Assembly: GCA_030667105.1 (NCBI GenBank)
Contig: DAOUWN010000005.1
Span: 1 to 16,420 of the forward strand
Reading direction: 5' to 3'
DNA length: 16,420 nt
DNA from: Deltaproteobacteria bacterium
Lineage (GTDB): Bacteria > Desulfobacterota > Desulfobacteria > C00003060
How positions within the stretch are numbered: the first letter of the stretch is position 1; each line of letters starts with the position of its first letter. The position numbers and the translations under genes are program-made. The notes under the pieces were generated by a model. That model was given only the letters and a program-made list of their open reading frames with translations. It was not told where the DNA came from and ran no database searches. Positions 1-7,071 of the stretch are shown here, piece after piece.

Positions 1-158
1 TATCAGAAGGGGCCGGAAAATGTGTTGAAAACTATCTGAGAATGGTTTTATGGTCAAGGGGTTTTGAAAGGCTCAGCCGGCTAAATAGTCAACTATATCG
101 GCGGGATTTGATGAAGTGAGATTGTTCAATTTTGATTTGAATTTTGAAGGTAACTGCA

Positions 159-1451
159 TTACCCTGATTTTTCCAATGGCAAAGCCGCATCATATTCCCT
201 GGTCGCACTTGACGAAAAGAGCACGGCCCGGTAGATCTCTTCAAAGGGAAAAGTGTCATTTCCCACCACATAGTGAGGGGGGTTGGGATCAAAGGCGAGG
301 CCAAAACGGCCGGGTTCTTGAAAGAGCGAGGTGCCCGGCAGGACATGCAGGATACTCATGACGATACGTGAAGGCTTCAAACCCATGGCGTAAGCTACAG
401 AAGCAACACAACGAAAGAAATTATCCCCTGGCAGGCCCACAATCAAATCACACCAGACTTCAATACCGGCCTCTTGCATCAGACGTACGCCGCGGGCAAA
501 TTTTTCGGGGTCAAAATAACGGCCAATGCGCTTTTGTGTTTCCGGGATGGCCGTCTGGGGGCCTGTTTCAACGCTCTGTACACCGGCCTGAACCAGATAG
601 CTGACTGTTTCCTCGTCTACTTGTTCCGTAAAGACCTCGATTGTCCTTAGCCGGGTATCGTATCTGTTGGCGTCACGAAGAATGCTGGTGATCTTTCGCA
701 GATGCTTGGGATTCAGGTTAAAGACCGAATCAACAAAATGGAAGCTTCTTATGCCGGGATCTCCCATGACAAGCTCGATCTCGGCCTTCACGCGCTCGTA
801 AGAAAAAAAGCGAAGCCCTTTGTGGCGTCCGCCCTCATAACAAAAACCGCACCGAAACGGACATCCCCGAAAGGACTGCAAATAGGTCACACCGTCTCGC
901 GGAGTCAATACCCCCGTAAGATATGGAGAAGGGATCTCATCCAGGTCTTTAATGGGTGGGCGGTCCTTGTTTCTCACGACCTCCTGGCCCCTGCGGAATG
1001 AGATGCCGGTGATATCTTCCAGGCGGCCCTTCCTCGCAAAGTAGTACTTGATCAGGTCCAGGAAGACCGCTTCACCTTCGTCATGGACCCCCACATCCAA
1101 GGCCTGATTCTCTTCAAGGTACTGATCGGCAACAGGGCCGACCTCCGGGCCACCCACAACGATGGGTACATCGGGCATAATCTGTTTGACGGATCGGGCC
1201 AGTTCCAGGATTTTTCCCATACTCCAGCAATAGCAAGAAAGGCCGAGGAGATGGGGTTTGTACTCTGTGATGTAATAGAGTGCCTGGCGGACATCGCCCT
1301 CTTCATTGCTGAAGCTCAAGATTTCGATTTGTGTCCTGCGGGAAACCGTGGTGTCTTTCAGGGCAAACGCCTTGATGTATCCCAGGGCCAGAGAATCGTG
1401 GCCGGCTGCGTTAAAAGAAATAAGGAGGATTCGACTCTTACTGTTCGGCAT
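159..1451 (-). CDS. B12-binding-type radical SAM protein (430 aa), function unknown
   Basis: Two-domain radical SAM enzyme of unknown substrate. Residues 1-150 resemble a cobalamin-binding Rossmann domain, with an opening RILLISFN strand and IVVGGPEVG near residue 97. The classical B12 motif DxHxxG is not visible, so cofactor binding is doubtful. The radical SAM cluster motif CPFRCGFC (C197, C201, C204) follows a short SFRG lead. The C-terminal part has the LPG(D/T) elements seen in B12-binding radical SAM proteins with a C-terminal helper domain. The ATG at 1451 overlaps the end of the upstream radical SAM gene by 14 nt, so translational coupling is likely and the two probably act together. 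The stop is TAA at 159-161. The family is clear; the reaction cannot be named from sequence. Confidence 0.85.
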   Translation of the reverse strand: MPNSKSRILLISFNAAGHDSLALGYIKAFALKDTTVSRRTQIEILSFSNEEGDVRQALYYITEYKPHLLGLSCYCWSMGKILELARSVKQIMPDVPIVVGGPEVGPVADQYLEENQALDVGVHDEGEAVFLDLIKYYFARKGRLEDITGISFRRGQEVVRNKDRPPIKDLDEIPSPYLTGVLTPRDGVTYLQSFRGCPFRCGFCYEGGRHKGLRFFSYERVKAEIELVMGDPGIRSFHFVDSVFNLNPKHLRKITSILRDANRYDTRLRTIEVFTEQVDEETVSYLVQAGVQSVETGPQTAIPETQKRIGRYFDPEKFARGVRLMQEAGIEVWCDLIVGLPGDNFFRCVASVAYAMGLKPSRIVMSILHVLPGTSLFQEPGRFGLAFDPNPPHYVVGNDTFPFEEIYRAVLFSSSATREYDAALPLEKSG

Positions 1452-2319
1452 ACAGTGATCCTGTATTGAGTAGGTGCCTCAAATCTTCCAAGTAAGGCGA
1501 TGAGGAAACGGCCCGGAATTCTCGCGAGCCCTTTTCGTGAACATAATCTTCAGGCGGTCCGCTGCAAATATCTTTGTATGCGCAACCACGGCACCCTTTC
1601 GGTCTCTCTCCTTCCTGGAAGGCAGGCTGAATCAATTCGGCAACATGCATTTCACTTGCCTTCATCAAGCAGGGCGGAAAGCCCTCGCACACAGACCAGG
1701 TTCGATTAAGCGTGGCCACTTTCATGGCATTGGCAATAACAGGGGCTGCCTCACCCAGCAAAAAATCAGAACCTCTTCGGGCTAAGACGATGCGATCAAC
1801 CCCAAAGGATATGAGCAAGCTCACAATGGAAGTCAGGTCCTCAAGGTTTGCCCGGCTGACTGCCACACGGGCTCCCACATAAATAGAATTCCCATACTCC
1901 TCTGATCTCGACAGCGTGCTCGCATTCTGGAGTCCCTGGAGGGTTTGGTCAAAACTGCCTCTCACACCCGTAACCGCCTCGTGTGTTTCAGGCCTGGAAC
2001 CGTTTATCTTTACTTCAAATAGACGACAACCCTCCTCCGCCAAACTCGTTAGAACATCCCACTCGGCCAGGCTCCGTGCGTTGGTCACGAGCTTGATACG
2101 TCTGGCGCCTCGGCTACGAGCATAGGAAATCAAGGAAACAAGGTCCTTGTAAATAGTCGGCTCCCCTCCGCACAATTCAATATTCTCTGGGTCATCCAGA
2201 GCATCGAATTCATGGATCAGCTCGGTCAAACTACGATTCTTCTCCTCATTTCTTACCGGACACACGGTGCAGTCGTTGTCGCACTGAGAGCCGAGAAAGA
2301 GCCTATGATAAGTAATCAT
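1438..2319 (-). CDS. Radical SAM protein with SPASM/twitch-like C-terminal cysteines (293 aa)
   Basis: Radical SAM enzyme with the [4Fe-4S]-SAM motif CDNDCTVC (C13, C17, C20) close to the N-terminus and the GGEP SAM-binding motif at 51-54. The C-terminal cysteines C211, C217, C243, C246 and C252 (CRGCAYKDIC) look like ligands of an auxiliary cluster of SPASM or twitch type, as in peptide- or cofactor-modifying enzymes. The last 14 nt overlap the next gene, also a radical SAM protein. About 100 nt separate it from the upstream protease gene; I see no convincing promoter or Shine-Dalgarno there, so it may be read from the upstream operon. The substrate is unknown. A role in metalloenzyme or peptide maturation is only a guess from neighbourhood. 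Confidence 0.85.
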   Translation of the reverse strand: MITYHRLFLGSQCDNDCTVCPVRNEEKNRSLTELIHEFDALDDPENIELCGGEPTIYKDLVSLISYARSRGARRIKLVTNARSLAEWDVLTSLAEEGCRLFEVKINGSRPETHEAVTGVRGSFDQTLQGLQNASTLSRSEEYGNSIYVGARVAVSRANLEDLTSIVSLLISFGVDRIVLARRGSDFLLGEAAPVIANAMKVATLNRTWSVCEGFPPCLMKASEMHVAELIQPAFQEGERPKGCRGCAYKDICSGPPEDYVHEKGSREFRAVSSSPYLEDLRHLLNTGSLYAEQ

Positions 2320-2419
2320 ATCGAAAGAATTGCATACAATGTAGAGGATTGCAAGTTTTCGAGAAGTGCAGAAGGCAGATCAAGGCGTGAAGAGTCGGTG
2401 GATTAGTGTGGGATTCGTG

Positions 2420-2944
2420 TTATTCCGGCAGAGACGCTTTAACCTCTTTCAGGACTAATTCAATAATCCTGGGAATCTTCTCCTTTATCTCGGGAGACAG
2501 CTCCATGCCCATTGCCATGGACTTGGGTTCAACACCGATCACCGTGGTCTCAGGGGTTTGACCAACAAGTTCTGACAGGTGAACCACTTCCAGAATTCCG
2601 ATCTGGTGAACCGAGGTTTTGTACGCATCAGGAGATGAGGGAACGTCGTTGATATCAAACCGGTAGATCGAACCAGGAGGACTTTCGCCTTTCACCGCAT
2701 CAACCACTATGAGCCGATCCGCCCCTGTTACCACGTTCATGAGTCGGAAACCGTCTGTTCCCCCTTCAATCACTTCCACGCCGGCAGGCAAATCCATCTC
2801 CATAAGCTTGTTGGCCACGTGGACTCCCACTCCTTCGTCAGATAAAAGCAGGTTGCCCACTCCCAGGATCACAATATGTTTGGGGGGGGCATTGCTGCCC
2901 CCCCCAACTTTGTTGCAGGTATCCGGTTGCCTAATTTTTGTCAT
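2420..2944 (-). CDS. [NiFe] hydrogenase maturation protease, HyaD/HycI/HupD family (174 aa)
   Basis: Endopeptidase that removes the C-terminal tail of a [NiFe]-hydrogenase large subunit after nickel insertion; cytoplasmic. The family core begins at IVILGVGN (24-31) followed by LLSDEGVG. The three expected nickel ligands are visible: E37 in DEGVG, D82 in VVDAVKG and H113 in TSVHQIG. The ATG at 2944 adds about 23 residues before the usual family start. This extension is encoded partly by a G8/C8 hairpin. No Shine-Dalgarno sequence is seen in the 15 nt after the rnfB stop, so translational coupling or a later start (for example a GTG just before the VILGVGN core) is possible. No hydrogenase subunit is in the window, so the client must be elsewhere. 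Its position right after rnfB suggests co-expression with the Rnf complex. Confidence 0.9.
   Translation of the reverse strand: MTKIRQPDTCNKVGGGSNAPPKHIVILGVGNLLLSDEGVGVHVANKLMEMDLPAGVEVIEGGTDGFRLMNVVTGADRLIVVDAVKGESPPGSIYRFDINDVPSSPDAYKTSVHQIGILEVVHLSELVGQTPETTVIGVEPKSMAMGMELSPEIKEKIPRIIELVLKEVKASLPE
2882..2905. repeat. Perfect GC hairpin with G8 and C8 tracts inside the protease N-terminus
   Basis: Eight G plus C, a six-base spacer (ATTGCT), then G plus eight C: a perfect 9-bp all-GC inverted repeat. It lies inside the coding sequence for the non-conserved N-terminal extension of the protease (residues 14-21, GGGSNAPP). No U-tract follows on either strand, so it is not a typical intrinsic terminator. 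It could slow ribosomes or polymerase, or slip at the homopolymers. Confidence 0.75.
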
Positions 2945-2959
2945 GTTTTGCTATTTTTG

Positions 2960-5053
2960 CTATGCATCCCTGTCATAGCAGGTAAGACAACAGTGCATGC
3001 AGCGATTAGCTTCATTCAACGCTTCTTCTTCCGTAACCGTCAAATCCACTTCGGCATAGGTATGCTGTCTTTCGTAAGTGCCTGGCTCAAGCTCGGGCTG
3101 TTCTATGCGGCCCTTTTTCTCGATGCCTTCGATACTCTCAAACATGGTGCCGGGTATGTGACCACTCATGCGTCTGGGATCTACCCGAAGCCTGTTTTCA
3201 GGCATTGCCATGTCTTCTCCCATGAGATATTTGTGAATACCTCTTGCAGCTCGCCTACCGGCCCCAATGGCCGCAACCAAAAGCCCGGGCGGTCCCGCAC
3301 AGTCGCCACTTGTAAATACGTAAGGGATGGCTGTCTGATGGGTATCGGGATCATTCATGATCGCGCCCCACTTGGTTTCAAGCCTTGATACTGCCCTCCC
3401 TTCTTCGTCCGCAAAGGCAGAATCGGTCGTCTGACCGATCGCCAGGATGAAGTTGTCAATCTCTATCACTGTCTCGGAGCCTTTGACGGGAACAGGGCTT
3501 CGTCGACCGCTGGCATCGGGTTCTCCCAGCTCATTTTTCAGGTATTCTATACCCGTCAGATTCCCCTCGTCGTCAGTCATGAATTTCGTCGGGCTGCACA
3601 GCGTCACGAACTCTATCCCCTCGTGTTCACAGGCCTCTATTTCCACGTAGTTTGCGGGCATCTCCTTGATGGTCCGCCGGTAGAGGCAGTAGACCTTCTC
3701 GGCCCCCAGGCGAATACTGGAGCGCAGACAATCCATGGCTACATTGCCCCCGCCGATGACGCCAACCTTTTTTCCTATGGACATCGGATCTCCCAGGCCT
3801 TGTCTTCGCAGATAGGTGGTTGCCGGAATTACCCCTTTGACCTTGTCCTCATCAGGGATCCTGGCAGAGGCATGATTCATGGCCCCAATGGTCATGAGCA
3901 CGGCATCAAACCCGCCACCGACAAGGGACTCCAGATCAAAGTCAACACCAAACTTCACATCGGTTTTGACTTCAACGCCAAGATCCAGAATCCGTTTAAC
4001 ATCTGCCCCAAGGATCGCCTTGGGAAGGCGATATTCGGGAATGCCGTAATAGATCATGCCTCCCAATTCGGGCAGCCATTCAAAAATCTTTACCTGGTGG
4101 CCGAGACGCCTCAAAAAGTAAGCCGCAGTCAGACCGCTCGGGCCCCCGCCTACAATGGCCACCTTGTATCCCGTATCCGGGGCGACCGGGATCGTCACCT
4201 GTGCAGCATTATCAAAAACCCAGTCAGAACAGAAACGCTTCAATTGGTTTATGGAAACCGGATCATCGGCCAGGGCCCTGCGACAGGCGTCTTCGCAAGG
4301 ATGAGGACAAACTCGACCTGTAGAAAGAGGCATTGGATTACGTTCCATAATAGTAAGATAGGCCTGGTCGTACTCCTTGTTCTTGATGTGATGGATGTAC
4401 TTCGGGATATTGATTTCCGCAGGGCAGGTCTGACGGCACGGAGCCAGACGATCGTCAACAAGGTTCATATGGAGAATCCGGTCAGAAGGCTTCGTGACCC
4501 GCATGATTCCCTTGGGACAGGCCTTTTCGCAGGCCCCGCAACCCACGCATTTTTCTGTGTCAACAATCGGAATATTCTCACCCTTGGGGTCTATGGAAAG
4601 GGCGCCAAACTGGCAGGATTTTACACAGCTTCCGTAGCCTAGGCAACCTACCGCGCATTCTTTGGATCCGGCATAAAGCAGGGCGGCTGCCCGGCAATCG
4701 CTAACACCCATATAGTAAAATTTCTCTGAGGCCCGATGGCCACCAGTACAGGTGTTTTGCGATGTCAACACCTCTGCCGCGCCAGCCTCCAAGCCCATTA
4801 CGGCAGCCGCTTTCGCCGCACAGGTAGCTCCCCCTATGATACAGGCATTCACAGGAGCCACCCCGGCCACTATTGCCGCTGCACAGGCAGCGCATCCTGT
4901 GTAACCGCATCCGCCGCAGTTAGCGCCGGCCAGACAGTTTTCCACCTCTGCAATGCGCGGGTCCTCCCATACATAAAATATCTTCGAGGCAATCCCCAGC
5001 AGTGTTCCAGCGACACCTCCCAAACCCATCATGAGAAGTAAGGCTTCTAGCAT
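2960..5053 (-). CDS. rnfB: RnfB fused to an NfnB/GltD-type FAD-NAD(P)H oxidoreductase module (697 aa)
   Basis: The ferredoxin-accepting iron-sulfur subunit of Rnf, here more than twice the usual length (about 190-330 aa). Residues 1-22 form the membrane anchor. Cluster motifs follow: C40-C46-C49-C54 (CLAGANCGGCGYTGC), then C133-C137-C143-C147 and C169-C172-C175-C179 as a 2[4Fe-4S] ferredoxin domain. From about residue 200 the protein is a GltD/NfnB-like module: N-terminal helical Fe-S domain (C206, C210, C249, C253, C257), FAD motif VGGGPSG (301-307), NAD(P)H motif IGGGNVAMD (433-441) with YRR at 458-460, and a GD motif at 583-584. The tail has extra cysteines, CMHCCLTC (685-692). The start is set by the AGGAGG at 5061-5066. 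It follows rnfA after a 131-nt repeat-bearing gap. The fusion is seen in the sequence; a role as an added NAD(P)H site is inferred. Confidence 0.93.
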   Translation of the reverse strand: MLEALLLMMGLGGVAGTLLGIASKIFYVWEDPRIAEVENCLAGANCGGCGYTGCAACAAAIVAGVAPVNACIIGGATCAAKAAAVMGLEAGAAEVLTSQNTCTGGHRASEKFYYMGVSDCRAAALLYAGSKECAVGCLGYGSCVKSCQFGALSIDPKGENIPIVDTEKCVGCGACEKACPKGIMRVTKPSDRILHMNLVDDRLAPCRQTCPAEINIPKYIHHIKNKEYDQAYLTIMERNPMPLSTGRVCPHPCEDACRRALADDPVSINQLKRFCSDWVFDNAAQVTIPVAPDTGYKVAIVGGGPSGLTAAYFLRRLGHQVKIFEWLPELGGMIYYGIPEYRLPKAILGADVKRILDLGVEVKTDVKFGVDFDLESLVGGGFDAVLMTIGAMNHASARIPDEDKVKGVIPATTYLRRQGLGDPMSIGKKVGVIGGGNVAMDCLRSSIRLGAEKVYCLYRRTIKEMPANYVEIEACEHEGIEFVTLCSPTKFMTDDEGNLTGIEYLKNELGEPDASGRRSPVPVKGSETVIEIDNFILAIGQTTDSAFADEEGRAVSRLETKWGAIMNDPDTHQTAIPYVFTSGDCAGPPGLLVAAIGAGRRAARGIHKYLMGEDMAMPENRLRVDPRRMSGHIPGTMFESIEGIEKKGRIEQPELEPGTYERQHTYAEVDLTVTEEEALNEANRCMHCCLTCYDRDA

Positions 5054-5081
5054 TATCTTACCTCCTAATCCGGATAAACCG

Positions 5082-5185
5082 GAATTAAGGAATTCCGAAT
5101 TTGGGAATTTAGGAATTTAGGAATAGAAGGTATGCATCCTATCTGAATCTCTTAATTCCTCAATTCCTCAATCTCTCAATTCCTC
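5082..5185. repeat. Two arrays of 8-nt repeats between rnfA and rnfB with mutual complementarity
   Basis: The gap between rnfA and rnfB holds two short-period arrays. At 5154-5185 there are four octamers of AATTCCTC (the third is AATCTCTC), running into the rnfA stop codon. At 5082-5120 there are about five octamer-like units of the GAATTTAG type (GAATTAAG, a 7-nt GAATTCC, GAATTTGG, GAATTTAG, GAATTTAG). Because GGAATT and AATTCC are complementary, transcript across the gap could fold into long imperfect hairpins in several registers. The repeats stop before the rnfB ribosome binding site. Confidence 0.7.
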
Positions 5186-5832
5186 TAAATCATCCCCTTG
5201 AAACCTAGAAAGGAAAGAGACATAAACCCAGCCGTAACCAAAGCAATAGCAATGTCCTGCAAAGGCCCGGCCACTCGTCCTATCGTAAAACGCTCCCGGA
5301 GTCTTTTTTCCATCAACGTTAGGCCTGTTTCTCTTCTGGCAGTCACTCGTCCTACCACGATTCGCTCCCGTAGCCCGGCAAACAGAATCAGGGCAAGGCC
5401 AAAACCCGCCGGATAGGCCAGGGAGGAAACGAGCATCTCCAGAAAGCCGTACTCCTCTTTAATATTGATCAAACACACACCCATGACTGCACAGTTGGTC
5501 GTAATCAGTGGAAGGAAAATACCCAGGCCAGCGTAAAGGGCCGGGATGCTCTTCTTAAGGAAGATCTCCACAAACTGAACCAGCGCTGCGATCACGACGA
5601 TGAATACGATGGTCCTCATGTATTCAAGGCCCAACGGTTCTAAGAAAACCGCCTCAAAAATCCAGGTCACAATACCTGCCATGGCAAGGACAAAGACCAC
5701 GGCCATAGCCATACCCGTAGCGTTGTCCATGCTTTTGGACGTGCCCAGAAATGGGCAGTTCCCAAGGTATTGGATTAGCAAGATGTTATTAACCAGAATA
5801 GCGCTTACGGCAAGCAAGATGTAGTCACCCAT
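5185..5832 (-). CDS. rnfA: RnfA, membrane subunit of the Rnf complex, with a 24-aa insertion (215 aa)
   Basis: Polytopic inner-membrane subunit, homologous to RnfE and NqrE, with about six hydrophobic segments. Together RnfA and RnfE hold an intramembrane Fe-S centre; the cysteines expected here are C26 in GNCPFLG and C114 in TTNCAVMG. The N-terminus YILLAVSAILVNNILLIQ and the end ALVTAGFMSLSFLGF are typical. The loop before the last helix is longer than the roughly 190-aa family norm: LRERIVVGRV (154-163) is echoed 24 residues later by LRERFTIGRV (178-187). The start ATG at 5832 has AAGGAGA upstream and lies 25 nt after rnfE. Confidence 0.95.
   Translation of the reverse strand: MGDYILLAVSAILVNNILLIQYLGNCPFLGTSKSMDNATGMAMAVVFVLAMAGIVTWIFEAVFLEPLGLEYMRTIVFIVVIAALVQFVEIFLKKSIPALYAGLGIFLPLITTNCAVMGVCLINIKEEYGFLEMLVSSLAYPAGFGLALILFAGLRERIVVGRVTARRETGLTLMEKRLRERFTIGRVAGPLQDIAIALVTAGFMSLSFLGFKGMI
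5272..5373 (-). repeat. Imperfect in-frame 72-nt-offset duplication inside rnfA
   Basis: On the plus strand CACTCGTCCTA starts at 5272 and again at 5344, exactly 72 nt apart, each followed by a diverged stretch ending in CGCTCCCG. This corresponds to the repeated LRER(I/F)(V/T)(V/I)GRV in the protein, 24 codons apart. It fits an old in-frame tandem duplication that lengthened a loop of RnfA. Confidence 0.65.
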
Positions 5833-5857
5833 CAGAACTCTCCTTCATACACTTCTA

Positions 5858-6466
5858 CTATTTTTCAAGCAGGTTCATGATAGCAAGGAGCAGACCCAGG
5901 CAGACAAACGCACCTGGGGCTTCCACCATAAACGTAAAGGGCTGAAAAGAAGGCCCGAATACTTCAATGACAGCCTCTGTGAATGGGATAGAGAAGGTGC
6001 CACTCCCAAAAACTTCACGAACAGCGGCCAAGCCGCCCAAGGAAATGGTAAATCCGATGCCCATACCCAGCCCGTCCGCTGTCGATGCTACCACGCTATT
6101 CTTGGAGGCAAAGGCCTCGGCCCGGCCAAGTATGATACAGTTCACCACGATCAAGGGGATAAAGATGCCGAGCTGGAGAAAAAGCGGATAGGCGACTGCC
6201 TGCATAACGAGTTCTGTTATCACCACAAAAGTCGCGATAATGATGATGAAACAGGGCACTCTTACCTTGCTCGGAATGATCTTTCGAAGCATAGAGACCA
6301 GGATATTCGAACACACGAGCACAAAAGTGGCTGCAATCCCCATCCCGACGCCATTTGCCACCGTTTTGGTGACCGCCAACACCGGACACAGCCCGAGGAC
6401 AAGTCTAAACGGTGGAACTTCCTCCCATAACCCCTTGGTAAATTCTTGAACAATCGTTTTGGCCAT
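5858..6466 (-). CDS. rnfE: RnfE, membrane subunit of the Rnf complex (202 aa)
   Basis: Polytopic membrane subunit paired with RnfA (NqrD counterpart), about six transmembrane segments, normal length. The conserved membrane cysteines are C27 in LGLCPVLAVT and C110 in IVVNCIILGRAEAFA, expected to help bind the intramembrane Fe-S centre that passes electrons across the membrane. The start ATG at 6466 follows a GGGAGAAG ribosome binding site, 11 nt after the rnfG stop; rnfA begins 25 nt after its own stop. Nothing unusual was seen. Confidence 0.96.
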   Translation of the reverse strand: MAKTIVQEFTKGLWEEVPPFRLVLGLCPVLAVTKTVANGVGMGIAATFVLVCSNILVSMLRKIIPSKVRVPCFIIIIATFVVITELVMQAVAYPLFLQLGIFIPLIVVNCIILGRAEAFASKNSVVASTADGLGMGIGFTISLGGLAAVREVFGSGTFSIPFTEAVIEVFGPSFQPFTFMVEAPGAFVCLGLLLAIMNLLEK

Positions 6467-6477
6467 TATTCTTCTCC

Positions 6478-7071
6478 CTATCTGGCGAAGGCCTTGGCTT
6501 GCTCTATGATTTGTGGCTTCAGTCTGCTATAGAATCCTGAGCTATCTGTAACACCCTGGCACACACCCCTTGATGTTATGGTAGCCCCTGATACTGCATC
6601 TATTTGTCCGCCGTCCGTCTTGATCTTGACAGGCTCTTTAATAGACAAACCTTTAAACTGCGCGCCGAAGGACGGATCATCCTTGGCCCTGGAGCCCAGG
6701 CCCGGGGTCTCAGCGTGGGTGGTGACACCTATACCCAGGAGTTCATCCGTCTCAATCTTAACACCTACCATGACGCCAATGTCTCCCGCAAAACCTTTGC
6801 CGGAGGTCTCAAAGGCCACGGCATTGGCCTTGCCATCGAATACCCCCACATAAAAGCTCCTCTCCACCTCACCATCTTTGAGCTTAAAGCGGTCTATGAG
6901 CGGATCATTGCTACACCCTTCTAGCATTTCTTTGATGGCAGGGCCTTTGACAAACTTTAGCTGCTGGTATTCGATTTGCGCCGCAGTCACGGATTTGACT
7001 AAGGCCAGTCCCCCCCCGGAAACAGCAGCGAGACTGGCAAGAACCACGATCATTCTAATGATATCACGCAT
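6478..7071 (-). CDS. rnfG: RnfG, covalent-FMN subunit of the Rnf complex (197 aa)
   Basis: Single-helix membrane-anchored flavoprotein (anchor about residues 5-30) with a periplasmic FMN domain. The flavinylation motif DAVSGATITS is intact at 159-167; the threonine of SGAT (T164) is the expected phosphoester-FMN site added by ApbE-type transferases. H119-A-E-T-P-G-L-G (119-126) is also typical of the family. I chose the ATG at 7071 because AAAGGTGG precedes it; an in-frame TTG at 7089 is less likely. The gene overlaps the end of rnfD by 8 nt. RnfG is the usual meeting point with periplasmic cytochromes in cytochrome-linked Rnf systems, which fits the tetraheme gene upstream. Confidence 0.95.
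   Translation of the reverse strand: MRDIIRMIVVLASLAAVSGGGLALVKSVTAAQIEYQQLKFVKGPAIKEMLEGCSNDPLIDRFKLKDGEVERSFYVGVFDGKANAVAFETSGKGFAGDIGVMVGVKIETDELLGIGVTTHAETPGLGSRAKDDPSFGAQFKGLSIKEPVKIKTDGGQIDAVSGATITSRGVCQGVTDSSGFYSRLKPQIIEQAKAFAR

Noticed and set aside
1..158. End of a plus-strand gene (frame 1 open to a TGA at 37-39) or a terminator after the radical SAM gene
   Set aside because: Only 12 codons are visible with no recognisable motif, and no stem-loop with a U-tract is seen; nothing can be supported here.
3623..4642. 339-codon plus-strand reading frame
   Set aside because: Antisense to the well-supported rnfB fusion, whose motifs are clear; a shadow of that gene.
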